A stretch of 64,000 nt of DNA, taken from Variovorax sp. WS11. GTDB lineage: Bacteria > Pseudomonadota > Gammaproteobacteria > Burkholderiales > Burkholderiaceae_C. Position 1 is the first letter of the stretch. Every line of letters starts with the position of its first letter. The notes beneath the pieces are model-generated. The model did not search any database and was not told the origin of the DNA. It saw only the letters and a program-made list of their open reading frames with translations. This document shows, one piece after another, positions 9,885 through 18,341 of the stretch. Both the position numbers and the translations under genes were made by a program. The stretch lies in NCBI RefSeq assembly GCF_010499245.1, contig NZ_JAAGOW010000004.1, forward strand, positions 124,001 through 188,000, in the 5' to 3' direction.

Positions 9885-11633
9885 ATGGGTCGCATGACTC
9901 CGGAAACGCCCACCCAGCGGCTTGACCGACTGGTCCACGCGGCCGGCGCACAAATGCTGACGCGCAGCCTGTCGCCGGTCTCGCTCTCGCTGGCTTGGGC
10001 CGACTGGGCCTGGCACCTGATGCAGTCGCCCGGCCGGCAGATGGAGCTCGCGGCGCTGGCGACGCGGCTCGGGTTGGACAGCGTGCGCGTCGCCGCGGGT
10101 GGTACGCCGGGCGACGAACATCTCGGCGCGGCCGACGACGACCCGCGCTTTCGCCACGATGCGTGGACGCAATGGCCCTTCGGCGCACTGCGCCACGCGT
10201 TCCGCAACCAAGAGGCCTTCTGGCATGAGGCGGCGAGCACGCCCGGGATGAAGGCGCAGCATGCTGCCGAGACGCAGTTCTTCGCGCGGCAGTGGCTCGG
10301 CATGCTGACGCCGGCGAACTGGCTGCCGACGAACCCTGTCGTGCTCGCCGACGCGGTTGAATCCGGCGGCACGCACCTGGTCCAGGGCGCAATGAACTGG
10401 CTACGCGACATCACCGGCCAGCCCGACCTGCAGGCGCTGGCGCAAGACTCGCGCTTCGTTGTCGGCCGCGACGTCGCGGTGACGCCGGGCAAGGTCGTCT
10501 ACCGCAACCGCCTCGTCGAGCTGATCCGCTACGCGCCGCAGACGAAGACCGTCTGCCCCGAGCCGGTGTTCATCGTGCCCTCGTGGATCATGAAGTACTA
10601 CGTGCTTGACCTGTCGCCGCACAGCTCGCTCGTGCGCTACCTTGTCGGCGAGGGCCACACCGTCTACATGGTGTCGTGGCTGAACCCGGACGCGCGCGAC
10701 CAGGACCTGTCGATGAACGACTATCTCGGCCTCGGCGTGTTCGATGCGCTGCGCGCCATCAGCCATTTCCACGGCGCAGACCAGGCGGTGCACGCGACCG
10801 GCTACTGTCTCGGCGGCACGCTGATGGCGATCGCCGCCGCGGCGCTCGGCCGCCATGGCGGCAGCGCGTCGACCAAGGGGCTGCCGCCGCTTCGGTCGTT
10901 GACGCTGATCGCGGCGCAGACCGATTTCTCCGAGCCAGGCGAGCTCGGGCTGTTCATCGACGAAAGCCAGGTCCGCCTGCTCGACGAGATCATGCGCGGC
11001 CAGGGCTATTTGACCGGCAAGCAGATGGCCGGCACCTTCCAGTTTTTGCATTCGCGCGAGCTGGTGTGGACGCGGCGGATGCGGGAATACCTGCTCGGCG
11101 AACGCGAAGAGCGCTCCGACCTGAGCGCCTGGAATGCCGACACGACCCGCATGCCGGCGCTCATGCATCACCAGTACTTGACGGGCCTGTACCTGCACAA
11201 CGCGCTCGCCGGGGGGCGCTGGCGCGTGGACGGCCACGCGGTCTCGCTCGCCGACATCCGCGTGCCCGTCTTCCTCATCGGCACCGAGAACGACCACGTG
11301 TCACCGTGGCATTCGGTCTATCAGCTGCACCGGCTCTGCGACGCCGAAGTGACCTTCGTGCTCGTTGCAGGTGGCCACAACGCCGGCATCATCTCCGAGC
11401 CGGGCCATCCGCGGCGCCACTACCGAATCGCGTTGCGGCGAGCGCGCGGACCCTGGCTGCACGCCGAGCGGTGGCAGCAGCAGGCCGAGTTGCGCGACGG
11501 AAGTTGGTGGCCGGCATGGCAAACGTGGCTCGCCGCTCGGTCGGGCACGCCGGTGCGCGCGAAGCCGATTCCTGCCGACGTCGCGATCGCCGACGCGCCG
11601 GGCACCTTCGTTCTGAAGCGCTATGCCGACTGA
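9885..11633 (+). CDS. phaC: class I poly(3-hydroxyalkanoate) synthase
   Basis: Polymerises short-chain 3-hydroxyacyl-CoA into polyhydroxyalkanoate at the granule surface. The N-terminal domain has the family run FARQWLGMLTPANWLPTNP. The alpha/beta-hydrolase core has the lipase-like box GYCLGG with the nucleophile Cys (coded at 10800-10817), Asp in ENDHVSPW and His in GGHNAG, giving the full Cys-Asp-His triad. Length is 582 aa if the ATG at 9885 is used; ATG 9894 and an upstream TTG at 9855 are also in frame and no strong ribosome site decides. It faces phaB across a short convergent gap. It may run as part of the preceding operon or from its own promoter; the 87-base gap shows no clear signal. 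Confidence 0.9.
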   Translation: MGRMTPETPTQRLDRLVHAAGAQMLTRSLSPVSLSLAWADWAWHLMQSPGRQMELAALATRLGLDSVRVAAGGTPGDEHLGAADDDPRFRHDAWTQWPFGALRHAFRNQEAFWHEAASTPGMKAQHAAETQFFARQWLGMLTPANWLPTNPVVLADAVESGGTHLVQGAMNWLRDITGQPDLQALAQDSRFVVGRDVAVTPGKVVYRNRLVELIRYAPQTKTVCPEPVFIVPSWIMKYYVLDLSPHSSLVRYLVGEGHTVYMVSWLNPDARDQDLSMNDYLGLGVFDALRAISHFHGADQAVHATGYCLGGTLMAIAAAALGRHGGSASTKGLPPLRSLTLIAAQTDFSEPGELGLFIDESQVRLLDEIMRGQGYLTGKQMAGTFQFLHSRELVWTRRMREYLLGEREERSDLSAWNADTTRMPALMHHQYLTGLYLHNALAGGRWRVDGHAVSLADIRVPVFLIGTENDHVSPWHSVYQLHRLCDAEVTFVLVAGGHNAGIISEPGHPRRHYRIALRRARGPWLHAERWQQQAELRDGSWWPAWQTWLAARSGTPVRAKPIPADVAIADAPGTFVLKRYAD

Positions 11634-11708
11634 GGCTCGTGCCAAGGCGGACGCCGGCGGCGTGGGCGCAATTGGACACTGCCTTGTTGCAACGTACGAG
11701 CGCCTGCC

Positions 11709-12455
11709 TCACTGCATGTGCTGCCCGCCGTTGATCGCGATGTTCGCTCCCGTCACGAAGGCCGCTTCCTCCGAAGCGAGATAGATCACCAGCGCGGCCA
11801 CTTCCTCCGGCCTGCCCAGACGTCCGAGCGGAATCTGCGGCAGGATCTTCGTGTTCAGCACTTCTTCGGGGACCGCAGTGACCATCTTGGTCCCGATATA
11901 GCCCGGCGAGATGGTGTTGACGGTGACATTCTTGCGTGCCACCTCGAGCGCAAGTGCCTTGGTGAAGCCATGCACCCCCGCCTTTGCCGCCGAATAGTTG
12001 GTCTGGCCGAATGCACCCTTGCTGCCGTTGACGGAGCTGACATTGATGATGCGGCCCCAGCCGCGTTCGAGCATGCCGTCGACGACCTGCTTGGTCACGT
12101 TGAACAGGCTGTCGAGGTTGGTGCGCAGAACGGCATCCCAGTTGACCTTGTCCATCTTCTTGAAGGTCGTGTCGCGGGTGATGCCGGCGTTGTTGACGAG
12201 CACGTCGACCGCGCCGATCTTTTCATGGACCTCGGCGACGGCTTGCGAGCACGAGTCGTAGTCGGCGACATCGCAGGCCACGGCGTACATGTCGTACCCG
12301 TTCTCTTTCATCGCTGCAGTCCATTCGCCATGCTTGGCATTGCCGGGCGAATAGGTCACGACTACCTTGTAGCCGGCATCAGCCATCCTGCTGGAAATCG
12401 CTTCCCCGAGGCCACCCATGCCGCCCGTGATCAGAACCACGCGTTGCTTGCCCAT
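11709..12455 (-). CDS. phaB: acetoacetyl-CoA reductase
   Basis: NADPH-dependent short-chain dehydrogenase that reduces acetoacetyl-CoA to (R)-3-hydroxybutyryl-CoA, the PHA monomer. It shows the N-terminal TGGMGGLG cofactor loop, NNAGI, the catalytic Ser in NVSSVNG, YSAAK (Tyr and Lys), and a C-terminal GANIAINGGQHMQ close to characterised PhaB proteins. I chose the ATG at 12455 because AAGGAGA lies 6-12 bases upstream; an in-frame start further upstream would add 16 unlikely residues. It is transcribed toward phaC, so the two PHA genes are convergent and not an operon, unlike the usual phaCAB order. Confidence 0.92.
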   Translation of the reverse strand: MGKQRVVLITGGMGGLGEAISSRMADAGYKVVVTYSPGNAKHGEWTAAMKENGYDMYAVACDVADYDSCSQAVAEVHEKIGAVDVLVNNAGITRDTTFKKMDKVNWDAVLRTNLDSLFNVTKQVVDGMLERGWGRIINVSSVNGSKGAFGQTNYSAAKAGVHGFTKALALEVARKNVTVNTISPGYIGTKMVTAVPEEVLNTKILPQIPLGRLGRPEEVAALVIYLASEEAAFVTGANIAINGGQHMQ

Positions 12456-12868
12456 TTCAGTCTCCTTGTGAGTGGAACCAGTTTTAGGACAGCCGGCGCC
12501 CAAATGCTCTCAACAAGGATCCGCGCGCTGATGGCAATCGGTCAGTATGCCGCAGGCGGACGCTTCTCAGGCGAAATCGTCGGAGCGGCCAGATCGGCCC
12601 GGCCGATCCCAGGGCGGTGCCGGCGATGCCGCACCGAAGCCGCCCACCGACCTGGGCGGTAACGGCATTCTCTTTTCAGGAAAGCAACTTCTTCCTGGCG
12701 AAACGAGGGGCGGAGGTGCTTGCGCCGCAGCGATTTCCTTGACGATGTCCGATGTCTGATGGCCGCTGCGTCTGGGGCAAGGTGGTGCTGATGCGCACGA
12801 GCTTCTCGCCTTGGTTCTGTCGCGCTAACGACCCCGGAGCCCGGTGAAGCCAGGCCGCCGCGTGCTAC
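12456..12868. other. intergenic stretch upstream of phaB
   Basis: About 410 bases holding the phaB promoter at its left end. A 70-codon frame (12547-12759, plus) has no recognisable content. No phasin or PHA regulator gene is seen here. The right end meets the IS6 remnant. Confidence 0.4.
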
Positions 12869-13165
12869 TCAAAATGCGAGCGAGTAGAACTTTGACGCTG
12901 CGGACGAGGCATGGCCCGCAAGGCGGTCGAGTTGCCCCTTCTTGATCATGTGCGCGATCTCGATGCCGGCTAGAAGGATGCGTGCACAACGGAAGGACTT
13001 GAAACCAAGCATCGGCCGCACCACGCGCTTGATGGCCCGATGGTCCTGCTCCACGATGTTGTCTAGGTATGTGCTCTGGCGCAGTTCGATGTCCGCGCCA
13101 GAGTCTTCATTGACGCTCAGGATGGCAGCAGTGTTGGCGCCACTCTTGTCGATGGCGATCTTTTT
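12869..13165 (-). mobile_element. IS6-family transposase remnant (C-terminal third)
   Basis: A truncated transposase: only about 97 C-terminal residues survive, from AIDKSGANTAAI to the stop at 12869. The block NIVEQDHRAIKR followed by RPMLGFKSFRCARI is diagnostic of IS6 (IS26-like) transposases and includes the last catalytic Glu. The N-terminal domain and first catalytic Asp residues are absent; upstream of about 13165 the frame enters unrelated sequence next to the VF530 gene. I found no terminal inverted repeat at either side. It is a dead relic marking an old rearrangement between phaB and the downstream genes. Confidence 0.85.
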
Positions 13166-13246
13166 TCGGACACACCATGCAAACCGATGGCTCGCTCCAG
13201 AAACTCCGGGTCCACGGCGGGCGATTCGGGGTTGCAGAATGTCCCC

Positions 13247-13510
13247 ATGGAAGACGCCTCTCCCCACCCCGCCCAGCCGCGGAACCAACTGCACGGCGTG
13301 ACACTCGAGGCCATTGTTCTCGCCCTGCAAGCCCGCTACGGATGGGACGATCTCGCGGTGCGAATACCGGTGCGCTGCTTCTCGCACGACCCCAGCGTCA
13401 AATCGAGCCTGAAATTTCTGCGAAAGACTCCCTGGGCACGGGAGAAGGTGGAAGGGCTTTATCTGTACATGCTTCGGGAAGAAAGGCGCAGGCAGCGGCT
13501 TCCTGACTGA
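13247..13510 (+). CDS. VF530 (DUF2132) family DNA-binding protein
   Basis: A small conserved protein (87 aa) of the VF530 family, named after the Vibrio fischeri protein whose structure suggested DNA binding. The family core is intact: LHGVTLEAIVLAL, then RIPVRCFSHDPSVKSSLKFL, then TPWAREKVEGLYLYMLRE. I chose ATG 13247 because an upstream in-frame extension runs into the IS6 junction. The cellular role is unknown. It stands alone between mobile debris, and its own promoter would have to lie within the last 80 bases before it. Confidence 0.85.
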   Translation: MEDASPHPAQPRNQLHGVTLEAIVLALQARYGWDDLAVRIPVRCFSHDPSVKSSLKFLRKTPWAREKVEGLYLYMLREERRRQRLPD

Positions 13511-13518
13511 GAACGCAT

Positions 13519-13585
13519 TCAGTCGCAGCGCGCGGTCATGCCGCCGTCGACCACCAACTCGGTGCCAGTGGTGAAGCGATCTGGA
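13519..13585 (-). pseudogene. C-terminal tail of a short-chain dehydrogenase (remnant)
   Basis: The last 21 codons before a TGA at 13519-13521 read RFTTGTELVVDGGMTARCD, the standard C-terminal segment of classical SDR enzymes. Nothing upstream continues the fold, so only a scrap remains. Confidence 0.65.
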
Positions 13586-13751
13586 GCCCCGCGACCGAAG
13601 CTATGAGCAGCATCTGAAGGCGGCGGCGGAAGGCGGCGTTCGCGCCGCCGCGCTCGAGTACGCACTGGTCTTTGAACGACCGGAGTTCATCACGCTGGCC
13701 GAACGCCTGGAGGGTGACGTAGATGCCTTCCAGATGGCGCTTTCCGCCTGA
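13581..13751 (+). other. unrecognised coding-like fragment
   Basis: An open frame with protein-like composition and no start codon, abutting the SDR scrap: it contains YEQHLKAAAEGG, ALEYALVFERPEF and ends LEGDVDAFQMALSA with a stop at 13749. It looks like the C-terminus of a lost gene. I do not recognise the family. Confidence 0.3.
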
Positions 13752-13762
13752 ACTCTGCCCGA

Positions 13763-14113
13763 CTAGATTGAGTGATAGGCCGGCGCGTTTGGCCGCCGGA
13801 TGTGCCTCAGCATGCTCGTACGCGCGGATGACACCGCGCAAGCGCCCGCATTCACGCTCGAGCGAGGAGACCCGGCGCGGGCGTGCTGCGCCTCGTTGAC
13901 CGCCTGCGCGTGCAAGGTGTTCAGCGCCCAGCGGCCCTCGAACCACAAAGCCAGGTAGACGGCGCGCGGCGTGTTGCCGCTTGCCGCGTAGCGCTGAAGG
14001 GTTCGCAGGCTCACCCCCAGGTGTCGAGCGATCTGCCCGGGTGGCTCGACCTAGTCGGCAAGCAAGGACGACAGCGGCGGCACTCGCGCCGCCGAAGGGG
14101 AGAGGAATGGCAT
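13763..14113 (-). pseudogene. broken helix-turn-helix DNA-binding gene
   Basis: Starts well: an AGGAGG site precedes ATG 14113 and the frame reads MPFLSPSAARVPPLSSLLAD, then hits an in-frame TAG at 14051-14053. The same frame continues VEPPGQIARHLGVSLRTLQR, a clear helix-turn-helix, followed by TPRAVYLALWFEGRWALN. Near 13880 the coding frame shifts and continues as VSSLERECGRLRGVIRAYEH, a coiled-coil-like end. So the gene carries a nonsense codon and a frameshift. It resembles small DNA-binding proteins of phages and plasmids; function unknown. Confidence 0.55.
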
Positions 14114-14516
14114 GGAGGACCTCCTGTGGACCGACGACCCAGCCGGCCTCCAAGGCACTGCTCTTTCAGGGGCGATGCGTGCCCTGCCCTGCCGGCTTTC
14201 CGGTCGTCCGAGGCGTTAAACATAACAGGCGATCGAGCAAAAAAACTCGTGCGAGCCAAGTCGTCGTGTCGCGTCCTTCCTCGCTTGGCCCTTGATTTCG
14301 TTGCGCCATGATGGCATGTTCACGGCGATGGTCACGGAACAACGCGCGAAACAGCTCTTCTCCGGACGGCCATGTCAGTCAGGACTCAAGCGAGCATGGG
14401 GCAACATCGAAAGCGCGCGTCTTACGTGCCTGGCGGGCGCGCCGCGGCAGCTTCGAGCGCTCGTTGCGATCCCTGAATCTCGCCGTATGACTGGCGGGTC
14501 ACCTGCGAGAGCAGCC
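14114..14516. other. intergenic stretch, nothing recognised
   Basis: About 400 bases between the broken helix-turn-helix gene and the end of amiR. Frames present here show no recognisable protein sequence. No clear terminator hairpin follows amiR. Confidence 0.35.
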
Positions 14517-15146
14517 TCAGGTCTTGCCTAACGAAAGGATTTCGTTGGCGTTCAAGATCGTCTGGGCGATCTCCTCGATGCTGACCCGTTTGCTCATAGC
14601 CTGTTCGCGGAGGAGATCGTAAGCCTTGGCTTCGCTGATGCTTCTTGAGCGCATCAGGACATTTTTGGCCTCCTCGATACGCCGCACGCCAAGCACCTTG
14701 CCGCTGAGCTTTCGAAGCTGACGCTTCTGGGCTTTGAGATCTCCATGAACCTGTCGAGCTACTACCAGCGCAGACAGCAGCCCGAAGGAGCGTACCGGCG
14801 ACGGCAGCGTGGCCTTGGCCCCGATGCGAAGAACGATCTCGACGATCGTTGGGTTCTCGTAGTTCACCACTGCGATGATGGTCGGTCCTTCGTCCGCGTT
14901 GAACCACTCGAAGTTCATGTCGATGCTGTCCGGCCGAACCGCCAGGAATACCACGTCGGTAAGTTCCGGCAACACGGGCAGCGGCGGCCAGAACGCCTGG
15001 ACATGGCAGCCGATGCGGCGAAGCTGCTGCGTCATTTGCTGGCCGTCTGCATCGTCGGGATGACAGACTGCAACCCGCAGCATCCGGAGATTTTTCAGCT
15101 GGGCCGGTGTCGGCCCGGCCTTCTGACGGACGGATTCGGTGTCCAC
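14517..15146 (-). CDS. amiR: AmiR-type ANTAR antitermination regulator
   Basis: RNA-binding antiterminator of the amide operon. An N-terminal pseudo-receiver domain (about residues 20-130) is followed by a coiled-coil (about 131-155) and a C-terminal ANTAR domain containing RRIEEAKNVLMRSRSISEA and ending at NANEILSLG. In Pseudomonas, AmiR lets RNA polymerase pass a leader terminator and is held inactive by AmiC. Length (209 aa) fits. The start is GTG at 15146, one base after the amiC stop, so the two are translationally coupled as in the known system. It is the last gene of the ten-gene operon. The expected target, a leader terminator with preceding hairpins, is found before urtA at 25125-25208. 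Confidence 0.88.
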   Translation of the reverse strand: MDTESVRQKAGPTPAQLKNLRMLRVAVCHPDDADGQQMTQQLRRIGCHVQAFWPPLPVLPELTDVVFLAVRPDSIDMNFEWFNADEGPTIIAVVNYENPTIVEIVLRIGAKATLPSPVRSFGLLSALVVARQVHGDLKAQKRQLRKLSGKVLGVRRIEEAKNVLMRSRSISEAKAYDLLREQAMSKRVSIEEIAQTILNANEILSLGKT

Positions 15147-15147
15147 G

Positions 15148-16299
15148 TCAGAGCTCCAGCGTGCTCAGCTCTGCGGCCCAGTCACCCATCGAATGGGTCA
15201 CCATGTACGGATCCGGATGCACCGCACGTGTCGCTTCGCGCACGATGGTGAACTGGCCCTTCGAGTTGACGACGCCGATGCGCGGATAGAGACAGGTGTG
15301 GTGGTTCGTCGGATCGACGCGAATCCTGCCCTGCGGTGCATCGAGCTCGCTGCCGAGGATCTGCGGCACGAGCTGCGTCGGATCGTCGGTTCCCGCGCAC
15401 ACGAAGGCATTCGCGAAGACATGCGTCTGAAAATACGCTGCCTCCCAGCACTGGTTCGGAACGCAATCGACGCCGAACCGTTGCCGGAATCGCTCGAGAC
15501 AACGCAGGTTGGTCTCGGAGTTGATGGATTGGAAATAGGGAGCCGACGTGAAGTGACCGATCCCGGCCCCGCCCATCTGCGATACCTCGGCCTCCGAAGT
15601 CGTCAGGCTTCCGATCGGCATGGTCTTGGGGTCGAGTCCGGCATCTGCATACGCCCGGTACAGGCAGGCCGCGGAGTCTCCGACGACGGTGGAAAAGATG
15701 AAGTCCGGTTGCAGCTCCCGGATCTCGTCGATGATCGGGTCGAAATCCTGTTCGGTGGCATCGAGGGCCACGTAGCGCTCTGCAACCTTTTCGCTGTTCT
15801 GGCGCTGGAGCACCAGCTCGCTCATGATGCGGTTCGACTCGTACGGATAGATGTAGTCCGACCCGATCAGGTACACCCGCGACCCGAAATTTGCAGTCAT
15901 GAACTCTGCGAGTTGAACGCTGTTCTGATTGGGCGCCGCGCCGGTATAGATGATGTTGTTGGAGAACTCGAACCCTTCGTACAGGGTCGGATAGAAAAGC
16001 AGCTTGTTCCACTTCTCGACCAGCGGCAGGACCGCCTTGCGGCTGCTCGACATGTAGCAGCCAAGAATCACGTTCACCTTGTCTTCGAGGATCAGGCGCT
16101 CGGCCAGCTTGGAATACACCGCTGGCCTCGACTGCGCGTCGTAGAAGACCGGCACTAGCTCGCGGCCGTCGAGACCACCCGCCTCGTTGATCTCGTCGAT
16201 GGCCAGCAGGGTCCCCTGCAGCTGCGACTTTCCGATGGTCGAGGTCACGCCCGTCTCCGAGTAGAGCACGCCGACGCGAACGGGATCTTTGTTAGCCAC
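15148..16299 (-). CDS. amiC: AmiC-type cytoplasmic amide sensor
   Basis: Periplasmic-binding-protein fold (type I) used as a cytoplasmic ligand sensor that releases AmiR when a small amide binds. It begins MANKDPVRVGVLYSETGVTS with no signal peptide, which separates it from transport receptors. The conserved LGCYMSSSRKAVLP and LLFYPTLYEG blocks are shared with the operon's own transporter receptor at 23799-24992, so the two are paralogs. Length (383 aa) matches AmiC. It lies 40 bases after norD and one base before amiR. Ligand range is unknown; context favours short aliphatic amides. Confidence 0.88.
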   Translation of the reverse strand: MANKDPVRVGVLYSETGVTSTIGKSQLQGTLLAIDEINEAGGLDGRELVPVFYDAQSRPAVYSKLAERLILEDKVNVILGCYMSSSRKAVLPLVEKWNKLLFYPTLYEGFEFSNNIIYTGAAPNQNSVQLAEFMTANFGSRVYLIGSDYIYPYESNRIMSELVLQRQNSEKVAERYVALDATEQDFDPIIDEIRELQPDFIFSTVVGDSAACLYRAYADAGLDPKTMPIGSLTTSEAEVSQMGGAGIGHFTSAPYFQSINSETNLRCLERFRQRFGVDCVPNQCWEAAYFQTHVFANAFVCAGTDDPTQLVPQILGSELDAPQGRIRVDPTNHHTCLYPRIGVVNSKGQFTIVREATRAVHPDPYMVTHSMGDWAAELSTLEL

Positions 16300-16339
16300 G
16301 GACTAGTCCTCAGGTTCGATTGCGGATTCTTTCAGCGAT

Positions 16340-18325
16340 TCATGCGGCACTCAAGCGAGCATACAACCGACACAGCCTCGCCGGAAGCGCACGCGGATCG
16401 TCGACGATATCGAAATGGCCCCAGCCGAAGATCCTGCGCACATAGGCATGGCCGTGCGGGTCGACCGCCAGACCATGCACGTGAACGCCTGCTTCGCGGG
16501 CCTCGTGTACCGCGGCGCGTGCATCCTCGACGAGGTAGGCGGGCTCGTGGACATCGACATCCGATGGCGCGCCATCCGTCATGAGCAGCACGACGCGGTT
16601 GTCCGACGGCTCGTCGGCGAACGTGCGAACCGCATGGCGCAGTGCCGCCCCCATCCGCGTCGAATGGCGACCCGGTGCGCAGGCGATCATGGTCTCGGCC
16701 GCTTCGTCCAGCGGCGAGCCGAACTCGAGCAACCGGTAGTTGCTGACCTCGGCACGCGTATTGCTTGAAAAGCCGTGGATCGCGATCCGGTCCCGACCGT
16801 GGGCCACCGCCCGCGCGAGCAGCAAGGCGGCCTGTTTTTCGATCTCGAGAAGGCTGGGGCCTGCTGCATCGGGCCTGTCGTTGGTGGATTCCGAGAGGTC
16901 CAGCAGCACCAGCACGCTGCTCTTGCGCTCCTGGTTGGCGGACCGGATGAACAGGCGCGGGTCCGTCGCCATGCGCGCCCGCTGCGCCACCATCACCTCG
17001 ATGGCCGCGTTGAGATCGAGATCGTCGCCTTCCCACTGCCGGCGCAGACGATGGGCGCGGCTGAACCGGTGGGCGCGCACCAAGCGCAATGCCTGGCCGG
17101 CGCCCGGAATGACCGGGCTCTCGAGGCCGCCGTGCGCTGTCCTCCACGATGGCAGCTTGTCGATGACCGTGCACCAGTTGCTGCGCATGATGGCCGGGCG
17201 ATGGTCCCACTCGGGGCATGCATAGCGGCCGAGCTCGACCTCGTGGGTTCCAAAAAGGTCGGGCGGCGGATCTGCATCGCTCACCTGCGTCGGCGGTGGT
17301 ACGTGCGGTGCCGGTGGCGGGTTCTGAAGCTCGAGTTCCCGAGGCTGTACGGTTTCGCTGTCGAAGGCCCACAGGAAGGTGTCGTCATCCCGGTAGGCAG
17401 CGGGCACCTGGTACAGCTCGGCCCTGAAGGGCACCCGCATCTGGCCCAGGTCGTTCGCAAGCAGCGATCCGATGTGCCTGAAGGCGGCGTAGTCGTCCAG
17501 CCGAAGCAACGCCTGCGACTCGAACAGACGCCGCGCCTTGTTGACCCAATAGTTGTCGTCCCGGTAGTGCGGGTCGATGAGCGCGAGGTTCATTCGCGAA
17601 ATGAGCGCGGAAAAGGTCAAGCCACCCGGTTGCAGCGCATGGGCCAGTGCATCCGCGAACCATCGGCGCATGCCTGGATAGTCGCGCAGCAATAGGCGCT
17701 CCACGCGCGCATCCTCGATCGCCGAGATGACCGCCAGGCTCATGGGCTTGAGCTTGCCCGCGGGGCGACCCGGCACCGAATGAAGCAGGTGGGCCGCCGC
17801 GTGTGCGGCCGCTGCACGGTAGAGGTGGTAGCGATCCGCGCCGTCGAGCGCGGTGTAGTCGTTGGGCAGCAGCAAGTGGGTGGGCGTCAGCGTGGGGCGA
17901 AGCGGCGCCGCGTAAAGATGGTCGCGGTCGCGGGCTTGGATCGCCATCGGGCGCTCGGTGAGTCCCTCCAGCAGCCATGCCAGCGAGGCCGCGGCGCCCT
18001 GCGCGCCGCCTTCGGCGATCTCCCGATCCAGCGACTCGACCGCATGCGCCTCGGCCAGCGCGAGGTAGGCACGCAATCGCAGGCGGTCGCCGACATGCAT
18101 GCGCAGTCCGGTGACGATCCACCGGCCCAGGGCCCCGACGGACGCCCATGCGAGCAGCACTGCGAGCTTGCCCGCCAACGCGGCCGCGCATGCCGGATCG
18201 TCGTCGTGCAGGGCCTGGAGCCAACTCAGCAGCTGCTGGCGCAGGCCCTCGCTCGGCGACTGAGGCGAAGACGCCAGCGCGCTATCCACCACCTCGGTCA
18301 AGTCAAGGACGCCCGTGGAGATCAT
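16340..18325 (-). CDS. NorD-type von Willebrand A domain protein
   Basis: Partner of a MoxR-type AAA+ ATPase; such pairs (NorQ/NorD, CbbQ/CbbO) help activate or insert metals into target enzymes. The C-terminal VWA domain is clear: LVLLDLSESTN holds the MIDAS DxSxS motif and LLMTDGAPSD the later metal-site Asp. The N-terminal 400 residues are helical and family-like, without membrane segments. I chose ATG 18325 (661 aa), preceded by AAAGGGGG, rather than an upstream start that would overlap norQ. It sits between norQ and amiC in the amide operon. No nitric oxide reductase is nearby, so its client here is probably the amidase, transporter or sensor (inference). The classical ami operon also has a AAA+ gene, amiB, but no VWA partner that I recall. 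Confidence 0.8.
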   Translation of the reverse strand: MISTGVLDLTEVVDSALASSPQSPSEGLRQQLLSWLQALHDDDPACAAALAGKLAVLLAWASVGALGRWIVTGLRMHVGDRLRLRAYLALAEAHAVESLDREIAEGGAQGAAASLAWLLEGLTERPMAIQARDRDHLYAAPLRPTLTPTHLLLPNDYTALDGADRYHLYRAAAAHAAAHLLHSVPGRPAGKLKPMSLAVISAIEDARVERLLLRDYPGMRRWFADALAHALQPGGLTFSALISRMNLALIDPHYRDDNYWVNKARRLFESQALLRLDDYAAFRHIGSLLANDLGQMRVPFRAELYQVPAAYRDDDTFLWAFDSETVQPRELELQNPPPAPHVPPPTQVSDADPPPDLFGTHEVELGRYACPEWDHRPAIMRSNWCTVIDKLPSWRTAHGGLESPVIPGAGQALRLVRAHRFSRAHRLRRQWEGDDLDLNAAIEVMVAQRARMATDPRLFIRSANQERKSSVLVLLDLSESTNDRPDAAGPSLLEIEKQAALLLARAVAHGRDRIAIHGFSSNTRAEVSNYRLLEFGSPLDEAAETMIACAPGRHSTRMGAALRHAVRTFADEPSDNRVVLLMTDGAPSDVDVHEPAYLVEDARAAVHEAREAGVHVHGLAVDPHGHAYVRRIFGWGHFDIVDDPRALPARLCRLYARLSAA

Positions 18326-18341
18326 CGCGCCCCCTTTCCGT

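Noticed and set aside
12547..12759. Small proline/glycine-rich frame upstream of phaB as a phasin or PHA regulator
   Set aside because: No phasin or PhaR features and no ribosome site.
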